NCBI GenBank assembly: GCA_017961625.1 | Contig: JAGCWY010000060.1 | Span: 1 to 11,857 of the forward strand | DNA: 11,857 bases | Origin: Ruminococcus sp. | GTDB taxonomy: Bacteria > Bacillota > Clostridia > Oscillospirales > Ruminococcaceae | Direction: 5' to 3' | In this document: positions 1 to 5,943 of the stretch, in pieces | How positions within the stretch are numbered: the stretch's first letter is position 1 | How the letters are laid out: each line of letters starts with the position of its first letter | Notes under the pieces: model-generated | Database searches by the model: none | What the model was told of the DNA's origin: nothing | The model's input: the letters and a program-made list of their open reading frames with translations, nothing else | Translations under genes and position numbers: made by a program

Positions 1-536
1 GCCATCGGCATATCGCCCCACCAGATCGGGTAGCCGAGGAAAACAATGTCATATTGCTCCATATTATCAACAGTTCCGTTCAGCTCGGGACGTGCCTTGT
101 CTGCAAGTTCTTTCTTTGCCACATCACAGCAATCATCATAGTCCGCAGGATAGGGCGTGACTGTCTCGATATGAAAGCTGTCCGCACCGACCTCGCTTGC
201 GATATACTCTGCAACGATCTGTGTGTTGCCCTTATCTATCGTGCCGACATTGTAATTCTCATCGGCACGGGAGAAGTACGCAACAAGGATATTTTTGCCG
301 TCACTGTCTGTAGGAGCTTCTGTTTCAGCCTGAGTTGTAACAGCACTGTCATCAGACTGCTTATCATCAGCATTTGTTTCATCGGTATTGCTGTCCTGCT
401 TGTTCAGCTTTTCCTGCACGGCTGCCTTGTCGGTTTCGGCTACGCTCGGTGCAGAGGCAGGCTCGGACGCACCGCAGGCAGTCATGGTCAGAGCTATGAA
501 CAGTGCAGATGCAACAACAGCTATCTTATGCTTCAT
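1..536 (-). CDS. Flavodoxin-domain lipoprotein (3' part cut by window edge)
   Basis: The gene reads leftward and runs off the window, leaving 178 codons. Residues 1-20 are a lipoprotein leader (MKHK, a hydrophobic run, then TMTA-C21), so the mature protein should be lipidated at Cys21 and sit outside the membrane. Residues 22-80 are a Ser/Thr/Asp/Glu-rich linker. A Flavodoxin_4-type domain starts at KNILVAYFSRADENYN (81-96), the FMN phosphate-loop strand, and includes the conserved GYPIWWGDMPM near 168-178. The ATG at 536 gives the leader in frame; the ATG at 540 meets a stop after four codons. GAGGAGTGAT lies just upstream. It is the last visible gene of the TetR-AKR-acetyltransferase operon, 12 bp after the acetyltransferase stop. 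Role by family: FMN-based one- or two-electron carrier or quinone/flavin reductase; the partner is unknown. Confidence 0.88.
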   Translation of the reverse strand, partial: MKHKIAVVASALFIALTMTACGASEPASAPSVAETDKAAVQEKLNKQDSNTDETNADDKQSDDSAVTTQAETEAPTDSDGKNILVAYFSRADENYNVGTIDKGNTQIVAEYIASEVGADSFHIETVTPYPADYDDCCDVAKKELADKARPELNGTVDNMEQYDIVFLGYPIWWGDMPM

Positions 537-548
537 ACATATCACTCC

Positions 549-1133
549 TCAGTCTTTCATCTGCTCAGGATCAAGCATCTTGATGACCTTAGCCGGAACA
601 CCGCCGACTACCGCATAATCGGGAATGTCCTTTGTTACAACTGCTCCTGCCGCAACAACAGCGTATTTTCCGATAGTCACGCCCGGACAGATCGTACAGC
701 CCATACCGAGCCAGGCATTCTTTTTCACAAGCACCTTGCCGTAGGTGTATGTAGTGTGGCGGTCGTACATATCGTGGTTGATCGTTGCGATGCGAAGCCC
801 CGGTGCAGCCATTACACCGTCTTCAAACTCGATACCGCCCGATGCAGAAAGAATAGCCGAGTGATTGATAAATACGCCCTTGCCGAATTTCACACGGTTT
901 CCGAAATCGCAAGTGAAGGGTGTGAGTATCCTGACATCATCGAGCTTGCGGCCGAAAAGCTCCTCCAGATAGCCGACATAGGACGGATCATCGGGAAGGA
1001 CTGCATTTGCCTTAGCACACAGCGTTCTTGCTCTCATCATTTCATCGACTGCTTCTTTGAAGTAAGGCTCAGTCACTTTTGTCGGACCGCCCTTGTCCAT
1101 AAGTTCATATACATAGCCATTTTCATATTCCAT
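549..1133 (-). CDS. Maltose/galactoside-type O-acetyltransferase (hexapeptide repeat)
   Basis: This is a 194-residue cytoplasmic acetyl-CoA-dependent O-acetyltransferase of the LacA/Maa left-handed beta-helix family, at the family's normal length. Residues 10-60 form the helical Maa cap (EMMRARTLCAKANAVLPDD). Hexapeptide coils run from about 78 to 186, including KFGKGVFINHSA and WLGMGCTICPGVTIGK, ending in the typical GAVVTKDIPDYAVVGGVPAKVIK. His120 in TINHDMYDRH sits where the family's catalytic His is expected. The start is supported by AAGGAG 6 bp upstream. It lies between an AKR (23 bp gap) and a lipoprotein flavodoxin (12 bp gap). Acetyltransferases of this family often accompany AKR/flavodoxin clusters; the real acceptor (sugar or other hydroxyl compound) cannot be read from sequence. 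Confidence 0.9.
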   Translation of the reverse strand: MEYENGYVYELMDKGGPTKVTEPYFKEAVDEMMRARTLCAKANAVLPDDPSYVGYLEELFGRKLDDVRILTPFTCDFGNRVKFGKGVFINHSAILSASGGIEFEDGVMAAPGLRIATINHDMYDRHTTYTYGKVLVKKNAWLGMGCTICPGVTIGKYAVVAAGAVVTKDIPDYAVVGGVPAKVIKMLDPEQMKD

Positions 1134-1156
1134 AATATTCTCCTTATCAAGCTGGA

Positions 1157-2122
1157 TCAGAATCCTCCGAGTCCTCTATGACCGTAGACCTTGCACTTAT
1201 TCAGCTCACTTTCAAGCTGTTCAAACTCTGCATCGGTCAGCTCCACCCCCGCAGCGTTCAGGTTCTCGATGATACGCTCCTTGTTCTTCGAGCCGGGTAT
1301 CGGCACAACATTAGGGTATTTGTGGAGCATCCACGCAAGTGAGATCTGTGCAGGAGTAGCGTTTTTCCTGTCTGCAAACTCTCTCAGCATCTCCACGATC
1401 GGCATATTACCTTCGATATTTCTCCGTGATAACTGCGGCACCCAATTTCGTACATCGTCATTGCGTTCAAACTGCGTTTGGGGCGTGATCTTTCCCGAAA
1501 GCAGACCGCTTGCGATAGGAGAAAACGGCACAAAACTGATGTTATGTTCTATACAGTACGGGATAATGCTCTCCTCGCTGTCACGCTCTACCATTGAGTA
1601 GATGTTCTGTATTGCTGTCAGCGGAGTGACGTTCTGAGCTGCGTTTATCACACCTACATCGACCTGAGACAGCCCCCAGCCACGGATAAGCCCGTCATCG
1701 ATCAGTCTTCCCATCGCTTCTGCGACTTTCTCTACAGGCACACCGCCCATTCGGTGCAGATAGTAAATATCCACATAGTCTGTCCGCAGACGGTCAAGTG
1801 AGCCTTCCAGATGACGGCGTATTTCATCATAGACTTTTCTGCCGAATCCGACGGAATGGAGCATCAGCTTTGTAGCGATGACAACATTATCACGCACATC
1901 TTCAAGTGCCTTACCGACGATCAGCTCGTTGTGACCGATGCCTGAAAGGTTCGGACTGTAAACTTCTGCTGTGTCAAAGAAGGTACAGCCGTGCTGATAA
2001 GCGTTCCGTATCGCTTCTATACTGTATTCCTCGGACGGTATTTTGCCGTATCCGTGGGAAAATGCCATACAGCCCATACCGACGGCAGATACTTCTATAT
2101 CCCGAAGTTTCCTTGTTTTCAT
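1157..2122 (-). CDS. Aldo/keto reductase, AKR13-like
   Basis: A 321-residue NAD(P)H-dependent aldo/keto reductase with a TIM-barrel fold. The full catalytic tetrad is visible: Asp50 and Tyr55 in FFDTAEVYS, Lys85 in VIATKLM and His123 in YYLHRMG. The cofactor-binding end is present as PIPGSKNKERIIENLNA near 273-290. The segments IRGWGLSQV, FVPFSPIASGLLSG and PAQISLAWML resemble the AKR13 (YakC/Tm1743-like) group. It should reduce aldehydes or ketones to alcohols in the cytoplasm; the physiological substrate is not identifiable. The start has GAGGTGA at proper spacing, 9 bp after the TetR stop, so it is translated as the second gene of an autoregulated operon. Confidence 0.93.
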   Translation of the reverse strand: MKTRKLRDIEVSAVGMGCMAFSHGYGKIPSEEYSIEAIRNAYQHGCTFFDTAEVYSPNLSGIGHNELIVGKALEDVRDNVVIATKLMLHSVGFGRKVYDEIRRHLEGSLDRLRTDYVDIYYLHRMGGVPVEKVAEAMGRLIDDGLIRGWGLSQVDVGVINAAQNVTPLTAIQNIYSMVERDSEESIIPYCIEHNISFVPFSPIASGLLSGKITPQTQFERNDDVRNWVPQLSRRNIEGNMPIVEMLREFADRKNATPAQISLAWMLHKYPNVVPIPGSKNKERIIENLNAAGVELTDAEFEQLESELNKCKVYGHRGLGGF

Positions 2123-2131
2123 AACGTCACC

Positions 2132-2707
2132 TCATTTGAAAAAGCCTTTGACACCGCCAAGCACAAGCCTGTTTGTGATCTCGATAATCTCCTCAACGGA
2201 CTGCTGCTTGCCTTCTTCAATCCACTGCCTGTAAATTCCGAGAACAGAGTTGTTGACGAAGTTCATCAGCATGGTCTGCTGATAATCCGGCAGTGCGCCG
2301 TATTTCTTTGAACTGCTCCAGCCTGCGGTGTTGACCTTTTTTATCATACCGCTGCGGATATAGTGGTAGGATTCATTGCCTGCACAGGTGATCTTCTCAT
2401 AGGCAAGTCCCTTTTCCTCTGAAAAAAGGAAGAATTCACGGTTCACCTTGTCTAGCTCATCAGGCAGCTTGTAGTCCTTGATACGCTCGATGTACTCCGC
2501 AGAATACTCCGCCTGTATCTCGGCAAGCAGATCGTCAAGGGTGGGATAGTAGACGTAGAATGTCTTTTTATTTATCATAGCCCTCTGACAAAGTTCGGTA
2601 ACCCTGATCTTGCCGTAATCCATTTCGCATATCATCTGCTCGAATACGCTCTTTATAGAATCTATCGTCCTGCGAACTCTCAGATCTTCACTGCCTGTCA
2701 GTATCAT
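2132..2707 (-). CDS. TetR-family transcriptional regulator (operon C)
   Basis: A 191-residue TetR-type repressor. The N-terminal HTH lies at about 34-62 (IRVTELCQRAMINKKTFYVYY), with the TFYxYY signature of the recognition helix end. The C-terminal part is a divergent helical ligand/dimer domain. I chose the ATG at 2707 because AGGAGG sits 6 bp upstream; the in-frame ATG at 2725 has no ribosome binding site and lies ahead of that AGGAGG. It is the first gene of the TetR-AKR-acetyltransferase-flavodoxin operon. Its own promoter has a GTAAC-N4-GTTAC inverted repeat right after the -10, which predicts autorepression. Matching repeats at two other promoters in the window make those plausible targets. 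The inducer is unknown, possibly an electrophile or quinone given the operon content. Confidence 0.88.
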   Translation of the reverse strand: MILTGSEDLRVRRTIDSIKSVFEQMICEMDYGKIRVTELCQRAMINKKTFYVYYPTLDDLLAEIQAEYSAEYIERIKDYKLPDELDKVNREFFLFSEEKGLAYEKITCAGNESYHYIRSGMIKKVNTAGWSSSKKYGALPDYQQTMLMNFVNNSVLGIYRQWIEEGKQQSVEEIIEITNRLVLGGVKGFFK

Positions 2708-2736
2708 AATAGTCCTCCTATACATTCTGTGGTAAA

Positions 2737-2750
2737 GTAACTGTGGTTAC
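2737..2750 (-). promoter_or_regulatory. Predicted TetR operator, GTAAC-N4-GTTAC
   Basis: The inverted repeat GTAACTGTGGTTAC (plus-strand reading) lies immediately downstream of the -10 box of the TetR operon, covering the expected transcription start. A bound repressor here would block initiation. The same motif with one change in the last half-site recurs at 4177-4190 and 5481-5494, each just below a -10. The sequence is seen directly; assignment to the TetR at 2132-2707 is inference. Confidence 0.65.
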
Positions 2751-2779
2751 ATTATACCATAGAGTGCCATTTCTTTCAA
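2751..2779 (-). promoter_or_regulatory. Sigma-A promoter of TetR operon C
   Basis: On the minus strand the -35 is TTGAAA (2779-2774) and the -10 is TATAAT (2756-2751), with an exact 17-bp spacer. The -35 starts only 4 bp after the stop codon of the preceding AKR (2783). No terminator hairpin separates the two operons, so read-through from operon B into TetR is possible. Confidence 0.8.
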
Positions 2780-2782
2780 GCC

Positions 2783-3634
2783 TTAGTCCGCAGGATGCCA
2801 CGCTCCGAGGTTTGCTTCCTGCTCTGCAAGTGTCATATTGAAGAAACGCTTTCCGCAGTCCAGTGCTCTGATCTCAGCCATTTCATCGGCGGTCAGCTCA
2901 AAGTCGAATATCTCGAAGTTCTCCTTCATGTGCTGCGGATTTGTTGTCCTCGGAAATACGATCGTTCCTTCCTGGATATGCCAGCGTAAGATGATCTGCA
3001 CGTTGCTCTTGCCGTATTTCTGAGCCAGTTTCGTGAACACGTTCTCATTGATAAGCCCCTTGTCACCGTGACCGATGGGATACCAGCTTTCGATAACTGT
3101 GCCGTACTTCTCGATACGTTTTTTCAGTCCGTTCTGCTGATAGTAAGGGTGGCACTCCACCTGCAATACAGACGGCTTGATCGTGGCAGCTTCGCACAGC
3201 TCCTCAAGGCGTTCGCTCTCAAAGTTGCTGATACCGATAGACTTCACTTTGCCTGCTTTCACAGCCTTTTCCATGTCCTTCCACGCGCCGAGGTAGTCAC
3301 CGAACTGCTGATGCAGGAGAAGAAGATCAATGTAGTCCGTGCCGAGCCTTTCAAGCATCTTGTCGATAGCTGCTGCGGTCTTGCCCTCACCGTATTCGTG
3401 GGGCCAGAGCTTTGTGGTTATCCACACTTCCTCACGGGGAACACCGCTGTCCTTCACAGCCTTTCCGACGCTTCTCTCGTTCTGATAAGCGTGAGCCGTG
3501 TCGATGTGGCGGACACCCATTTTCAGTGCATCGAGCACTGCGTTGTATGTCGCTTCGCCCTCCGGAACCTGATAAACGCCAAGTCCGAACTGTGGGATCT
3601 TCGTACCGTCATTCAAAGTGATGTAAGTCTGCAT
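2783..3634 (-). CDS. Aldo/keto reductase, AKR5/YvgN-like
   Basis: A 283-residue NADPH-type aldo/keto reductase of the short class (2,5-diketo-D-gluconate reductase / glyoxal reductase-like). The tetrad is Asp45 and Tyr50 in RHIDTAHAYQNE, Lys75 in ITTKLWP and His108 in LLLLHQQ. GISNFESERLEEL (about 134-146), QVECHPYYQQ and the cofactor loop VFPRTTNPQHMKEN are all family hallmarks. It probably reduces small aldehydes or dicarbonyls in the cytoplasm; the exact substrate is undetermined. GGAGG precedes the ATG at good distance, and the gene starts 12 bp after the flavodoxin stop, so the two are co-transcribed from the promoter at 4200-4228. Confidence 0.94.
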   Translation of the reverse strand: MQTYITLNDGTKIPQFGLGVYQVPEGEATYNAVLDALKMGVRHIDTAHAYQNERSVGKAVKDSGVPREEVWITTKLWPHEYGEGKTAAAIDKMLERLGTDYIDLLLLHQQFGDYLGAWKDMEKAVKAGKVKSIGISNFESERLEELCEAATIKPSVLQVECHPYYQQNGLKKRIEKYGTVIESWYPIGHGDKGLINENVFTKLAQKYGKSNVQIILRWHIQEGTIVFPRTTNPQHMKENFEIFDFELTADEMAEIRALDCGKRFFNMTLAEQEANLGAWHPAD

Positions 3635-3646
3635 AGAAATACCTCC

Positions 3647-4153
3647 TCAGATAAGTCCGTTATTTTTAAGCCACTTTTCGATCTGCGGCTTTGCATTTTT
3701 AACTCCACTGCCGGTCAGGGAAAGTCCCTCGCCGACATTTGCATACTTCTTTATATCCGAAACGCTCTTGCCGAGTCCGCTGCCCTCGTTGGTGCAGAGC
3801 GGATAGATCGTCTTGCCCGAAAGATCGGCATTATCAAGGAATGTGAACACCGCCATCGGAGCAGTTCCCCAGTAGTTCGGATAGGCAAGAATGATATTGT
3901 CGTAGTCTGTTACATCGGGCATATCTTTCAGCTCAGGACGTGCGTTTGCTCTGAGATGTGCCTTTGCTTCGTCGATGCATGTCATGTAGTCTGCTGAGTA
4001 AGGCTGCACCATTTCGAGCTTGAAGCTGTCAATACCTGTCAGCTCAGTGATATGTCCGACTGCGATCTCGGTGTTGCCGACCTCCACATACTTCATCGAA
4101 CCGCCGAAGTAGTTCTCATCAGCTCTTGAAAAGAATATAACGATAGTGTTCAT
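3647..4153 (-). CDS. Cytoplasmic flavodoxin (Flavodoxin_4-like)
   Basis: A 168-residue flavodoxin without signal sequence. It begins directly with the FMN-loop strand MNTIVIFFSRADENYFGG, has the YPNYWGTAPM motif near 91-100 (variant of YPIWWGDMPM) and the third FMN-contact region CTNEGSGLGKSV (120-131). The start at 4153 has AAAGGAGG at good spacing. A longer in-frame reading to 4228 would run back through the promoter and is rejected. It is the first gene of a two-gene operon with the AKR, suggesting a flavin electron carrier or FMN reductase working alongside a carbonyl reductase. Of the flavodoxins here it is the only one with an Asn-Tyr in place of Ile-Trp in the aromatic motif, so its flavin potential or partner may differ. 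Confidence 0.93.
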   Translation of the reverse strand: MNTIVIFFSRADENYFGGSMKYVEVGNTEIAVGHITELTGIDSFKLEMVQPYSADYMTCIDEAKAHLRANARPELKDMPDVTDYDNIILAYPNYWGTAPMAVFTFLDNADLSGKTIYPLCTNEGSGLGKSVSDIKKYANVGEGLSLTGSGVKNAKPQIEKWLKNNGLI

Positions 4154-4176
4154 AGTAGTTCCTCCTTTGGCTTTAG

Positions 4177-4190
4177 GTAACTGTCGTTCC
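4177..4190 (-). promoter_or_regulatory. Predicted operator of operon B, GTAAC-N4-GTTCC
   Basis: GTAACTGTCGTTCC (plus-strand reading) lies 9 bp downstream of the operon B -10 and 23 bp before the ATG. It differs from the TetR-operon repeat at 2737-2750 by only two bases, one in the second half-site and one in the spacer. The position fits repression just after the start site. Confidence 0.55.
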
Positions 4191-4199
4191 GTTAATTCT

Positions 4200-4228
4200 A
4201 TTTTAGCAGATAACTCCCGAAAAAACAA
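4200..4228 (-). promoter_or_regulatory. Sigma-A promoter of flavodoxin-AKR operon B
   Basis: On the minus strand, TTGTTT (4228-4223), a 17-bp spacer and TAAAAT (4205-4200) precede the flavodoxin ATG by about 46 bp. The -35 and its upstream flank are part of the 68-bp block duplicated at 5528-5595, whose -35 is identical. Confidence 0.75.
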
Positions 4229-4286
4229 CGGGCAGTTTCTTTGAAACGGTTACTTAGGTAACACTTTCTGCAAAATGGTTACTTAT
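4219..4286. repeat. 68-bp promoter-proximal direct repeat, copy 1
   Basis: Aligned without gaps to 5528-5595, 58 of 68 bases match by hand count. The first 20 bases, containing the -35, are identical, and so are the last 8 (TTACTTAT). The copies are 1309 bp apart, each upstream of a flavodoxin gene. They look like a duplicated regulatory region kept under selection. Confidence 0.75.
4249..4282. promoter_or_regulatory. Upstream GTTAC/GTAAC site cluster of operon B
   Basis: GTTAC (4249-4253), GTAAC (4258-4262) and GTTAC (4278-4282) lie upstream of the operon B -35. The first pair forms GTTAC-N4-GTAAC, the reverse arrangement of the downstream operator. The second and third half-sites start exactly 20 bp apart, about two helical turns. 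The third overlaps the TAA stop of the dockerin gene. The same three-site spacing is kept at 5558-5591. Likely a second binding platform for the regulator; binding is inferred. Confidence 0.5.
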
Positions 4287-4938
4287 CTGACAGAAGCCAT
4301 TTACCATCCTGCTTAACAAAATGCTGATTTGTTTTCAGCGTCCATGTTCCGGAAGCGCCGTATACTTTGGCTTCAAGCGTGGTGCTGCCTGTCAGCAATG
4401 CAGTATCTCCGTCAACCGTAACAACAGGGCTGTTCAGTTTGTAGGTGTAATAATTCAGAGTACCGTCTGCGATCTCACCGAAGAATTCCTCTTTGGTCTG
4501 GACCTTGCCTGACATATGCGTAAAAGTCTTATCCGCTGTTACAAGGTCATTCAGTGTATCGATGTCCTTATCGATCATAGCCTGTTCAAATCTTTCATAC
4601 GTTTCAAGTACTGCGCTTTGATCTGTTGTTATGGTAGCAGAACTTGTTGCATCAACGGTCTGCGTATCATTGATATATGCTTTTTTCATAAGACAAAGAT
4701 CAAATACGTCCCAACGTTCATCGCCGGTCAGATCATACGGCTTTCCGGAAAGATCTTCTTCAGTGGGTCTTCCAAGGAGAAAGTCTTGTAAATTGCGAAT
4801 ATCCTGCATTGTATAATGCACCTCTTTCTTTTCAGCGATCTTATTGAAATTATTGTTATCGAGCCAGTTCTGAACGATAGCTCTTGCACTTTCGCCTTCA
4901 TTCTGAGCGACCGAGCCTCTTACAGAGAAACCGCTCAT
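4279..4938 (-). CDS. Dockerin plus NTF2/SnoaL-like domain; in-frame continuation of the secreted flavodoxin
   Basis: Read from the ATG at 4938 this gives 219 residues, but the first 28 (SGFSVRGSVAQNEG then ARAIVQNWLD) are the usual C-terminal end of a Flavodoxin_4 domain, not a natural N-terminus. The frame is the same as the flavodoxin at 4942-5457, separated only by TAA and a GTA codon, so this is probably the distal part of one 392-residue protein. Residues about 40-90 are dockerin-like: a degenerate first repeat (DIRNLQDFLLG) and a second with a Ca-loop pattern D-L-T-G-D-E-R-W-D-V-F-D, followed by LCLMKKAYI. From about 108 to 219 is an NTF2/SnoaL (DUF4440-like) domain with TFTHMSGKVQTKEEFF and the closing FVKQDGKWLLSDK. 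The only start signal is a weak GAAGGT, so independent translation is doubtful. Confidence 0.8.
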   Translation of the reverse strand: MSGFSVRGSVAQNEGESARAIVQNWLDNNNFNKIAEKKEVHYTMQDIRNLQDFLLGRPTEEDLSGKPYDLTGDERWDVFDLCLMKKAYINDTQTVDATSSATITTDQSAVLETYERFEQAMIDKDIDTLNDLVTADKTFTHMSGKVQTKEEFFGEIADGTLNYYTYKLNSPVVTVDGDTALLTGSTTLEAKVYGASGTWTLKTNQHFVKQDGKWLLSDK

Positions 4939-4941
4939 TAC

Positions 4942-4944
4942 TTA
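4942..4944 (-). other. In-frame TAA interrupting the flavodoxin-dockerin-NTF2 frame
   Basis: The frame reads ...IKGICEGA, TAA, VMSGFSVRG.... Paralogues of this family typically read ACPGAxVLDGLAIRG here, so the stop replaces exactly one residue and both sides align without a gap. A single-base change from AAA, GAA or CAA would restore the full protein. It may be a recent nonsense mutation, a sequencing error or a read-through site; no recoding signal is evident. Confidence 0.75.
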
Positions 4945-5457
4945 TGCACCTTCACAGATTCCTTTTATAGTGGTAACAGTATTTGCTTGCCCGCTGCCTT
5001 CATGTGTGTTGAACGGTATTATTGTTTTACCGTCCCAGTCATAGCTTTCAAGGAAGCTGTACATCGCCATCGGCATATCGCCCCACCATATCGGATAGCC
5101 CACGAATATTACATCGTAACTCCCGAAGTTTTCAATAGAAGTTTTCAGTTCCGGACGTTCTTTATTTGTTCGCTCCTCGGTTGCAACGGTGAGCATTTCA
5201 TCGTATGCAGACGGGTATTCCCTGACAGTTTCAATGCGGAAAAGCTCACCGCCGGTTTCTTCTGCTACGATTTCTGCGAGAAGGTCGGTGTTTCCGCGCT
5301 CTACGACACCAACATTGTGGTTTTCACCCGCTCTTGAAAAATATGTAATCAGCTCATTATCATGATGGGGTTCTTCAGCAGTTGTATCAGGACTTGAAAA
5401 AGCAGAAGAAACTGCGGTCACAACAACAGTTGTCAGTAATGCTATCAGTCGTTTCAT
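4942..5457 (-). CDS. Secreted flavodoxin (ends at premature in-frame stop)
   Basis: Read from the ATG at 5457, which has AAGGGG 7 bp upstream, this gives 171 residues. The in-frame ATG at 5463 overlaps that ribosome binding site, and the longer start at 5550 lies in the promoter. Residues 1-20 form a signal peptide (MKR, hydrophobic core, VSSAFSS) without a lipobox Cys, unlike the other two exported flavodoxins. The flavodoxin domain starts at ELITYFSRAGENHN (35-48), with GYPIWWGDMPM (120-130) and THEGSGQANT (151-160). The domain stops at CEGA, lacking the last strand and helix, which lie in frame beyond the TAA. As it stands the product would probably be unstable. If read through or corrected it is an exported flavodoxin-dockerin-NTF2 protein of 392 residues. 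Confidence 0.85.
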   Translation of the reverse strand: MKRLIALLTTVVVTAVSSAFSSPDTTAEEPHHDNELITYFSRAGENHNVGVVERGNTDLLAEIVAEETGGELFRIETVREYPSAYDEMLTVATEERTNKERPELKTSIENFGSYDVIFVGYPIWWGDMPMAMYSFLESYDWDGKTIIPFNTHEGSGQANTVTTIKGICEGA

Positions 5458-5480
5458 ATTCATTCCCCTTTCAGGAATTA

Positions 5481-5494
5481 GTAACTTTGGTTTC
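5481..5494 (-). promoter_or_regulatory. Predicted operator of unit A, GTAAC-N4-GTTTC
   Basis: GTAACTTTGGTTTC (plus-strand reading) lies 14 bp downstream of the unit A -10. It matches the repeats at 2737-2750 and 4177-4190 in the first half-site and in GTTnC of the second, with the same 4-bp gap. Confidence 0.5.
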
Positions 5495-5508
5495 TTAACT
5501 GTGCTTTT

Positions 5509-5537
5509 ATTATATCTGATAGCTGATGAAAAAACAA
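5509..5537 (-). promoter_or_regulatory. Sigma-A promoter of secreted flavodoxin unit A
   Basis: Minus strand TTGTTT (5537-5532), 17-bp spacer, TATAAT (5514-5509). The -35 and upstream flank are identical to those of operon B; the consensus -10 suggests it is the stronger of the two. Confidence 0.8.
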
Positions 5538-5595
5538 CGGGCAGTTTCATTGCAACTGTTACATAGGTAACTTTTTATGTGAAATAGTTACTTAT
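5528..5595. repeat. 68-bp promoter-proximal direct repeat, copy 2
   Basis: Second copy of the block at 4219-4286, same orientation, 58 of 68 identical by hand count. It contains the -35 of unit A and the upstream GTTAC/GTAAC cluster. Confidence 0.75.
5558..5591. promoter_or_regulatory. Upstream GTTAC/GTAAC site cluster of unit A
   Basis: GTTAC (5558-5562), GTAAC (5567-5571) and GTTAC (5587-5591) occur with exactly the spacing found at 4249-4282 (starts 9 and 20 bp apart), although the bases between them have diverged. Conservation of half-sites over spacers argues for protein binding. Confidence 0.5.
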
Positions 5596-5814
5596 ATAGA
5601 ATATAAGCACGATCAAACTTATCAACCGCACTTTATGAGCTTTGATTCCAGGGGTCAAAGTCAAATAGTTCTTTTTTGCTATATGTACGTGAAACTAAGC
5701 ATGAGCCAACATTTATAGATTTTTTGATATAAAGTATGCTTGTGCAATTTGCCTTAAAAATAAAACCTGGTATAGTAAGTAATGACGAAAATTCAAAAAT
5801 GTTCGGGTTTTATA
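5596..5814. other. Intergenic stretch between divergent units
   Basis: AT-rich, with no open frame of note, no RNA gene recognised and no strong terminator. The only structure seen is a short CTTTGA/TCAAAG hairpin at 5640-5660 with a 9-nt loop, too weak to interpret. Confidence 0.5.
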
Positions 5815-5843
5815 TTGACACCGTGTCAGAATGGTGCTATACT
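5815..5843 (+). promoter_or_regulatory. Sigma-A promoter of rightward operon D
   Basis: Consensus TTGACA (5815-5820), exact 17-bp spacer and TATACT (5838-5843), about 100 bp ahead of the TetR start. It is the strongest-looking promoter in the window and is overlapped and followed by palindromic sites, so it is probably tightly repressed. Confidence 0.88.
5816..5828. promoter_or_regulatory. Palindromic operator O1, TGACAC-C-GTGTCA
   Basis: A perfect 6+1+6 inverted repeat that includes most of the -35 hexamer; occupation would exclude RNA polymerase. It is followed by GAAT, as is O2. Likely bound by the adjacent TetR regulator (5944-6564), by analogy with autoregulated TetR genes. Confidence 0.75.
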
Positions 5844-5851
5844 AACTATAG

Positions 5852-5864
5852 TGACACGATGTCA
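5852..5864. promoter_or_regulatory. Palindromic operator O2, TGACAC-G-ATGTCA
   Basis: A near-perfect copy of O1 with one mismatch between half-sites, 9 bp below the -10, around or just after the transcription start. Centres of O1 and O2 are 36 bp apart. A two-site arrangement fits cooperative repression. Confidence 0.72.
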
Positions 5865-5943
5865 GAATAGATTGTGCAACGTATAATGGACAATATCCAT
5901 GCGAAAAAACACTGATCGTGACGAGGAAGAAGGAGAATGTACT

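Noticed and set aside
54..1181. Long plus-strand open frame (375 codons) opposite the flavodoxin and acetyltransferase
   Set aside because: It is antisense to two genes with clear family motifs and ribosome sites; its Cys/His-rich, low-similarity translation is typical of a shadow frame.
3068..3997. 309-codon plus-strand frame opposite the AKR and flavodoxin of operon B
   Set aside because: Antisense shadow: the minus strand encodes an intact AKR tetrad and FMN motifs, and the plus frame has no ribosome site or recognisable domain.
5640..5660. CTTTGA-N9-TCAAAG hairpin considered as a terminator
   Set aside because: A 6-bp stem with no T-run on either side; too weak, and it follows no gene end.
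5899..5943. Upstream ATG adding 15 residues to the operon D TetR
   Set aside because: There is no ribosome binding site before it, while AAGGAG sits 8 bp before the ATG at 5944, which also gives a typical TetR N-terminus.
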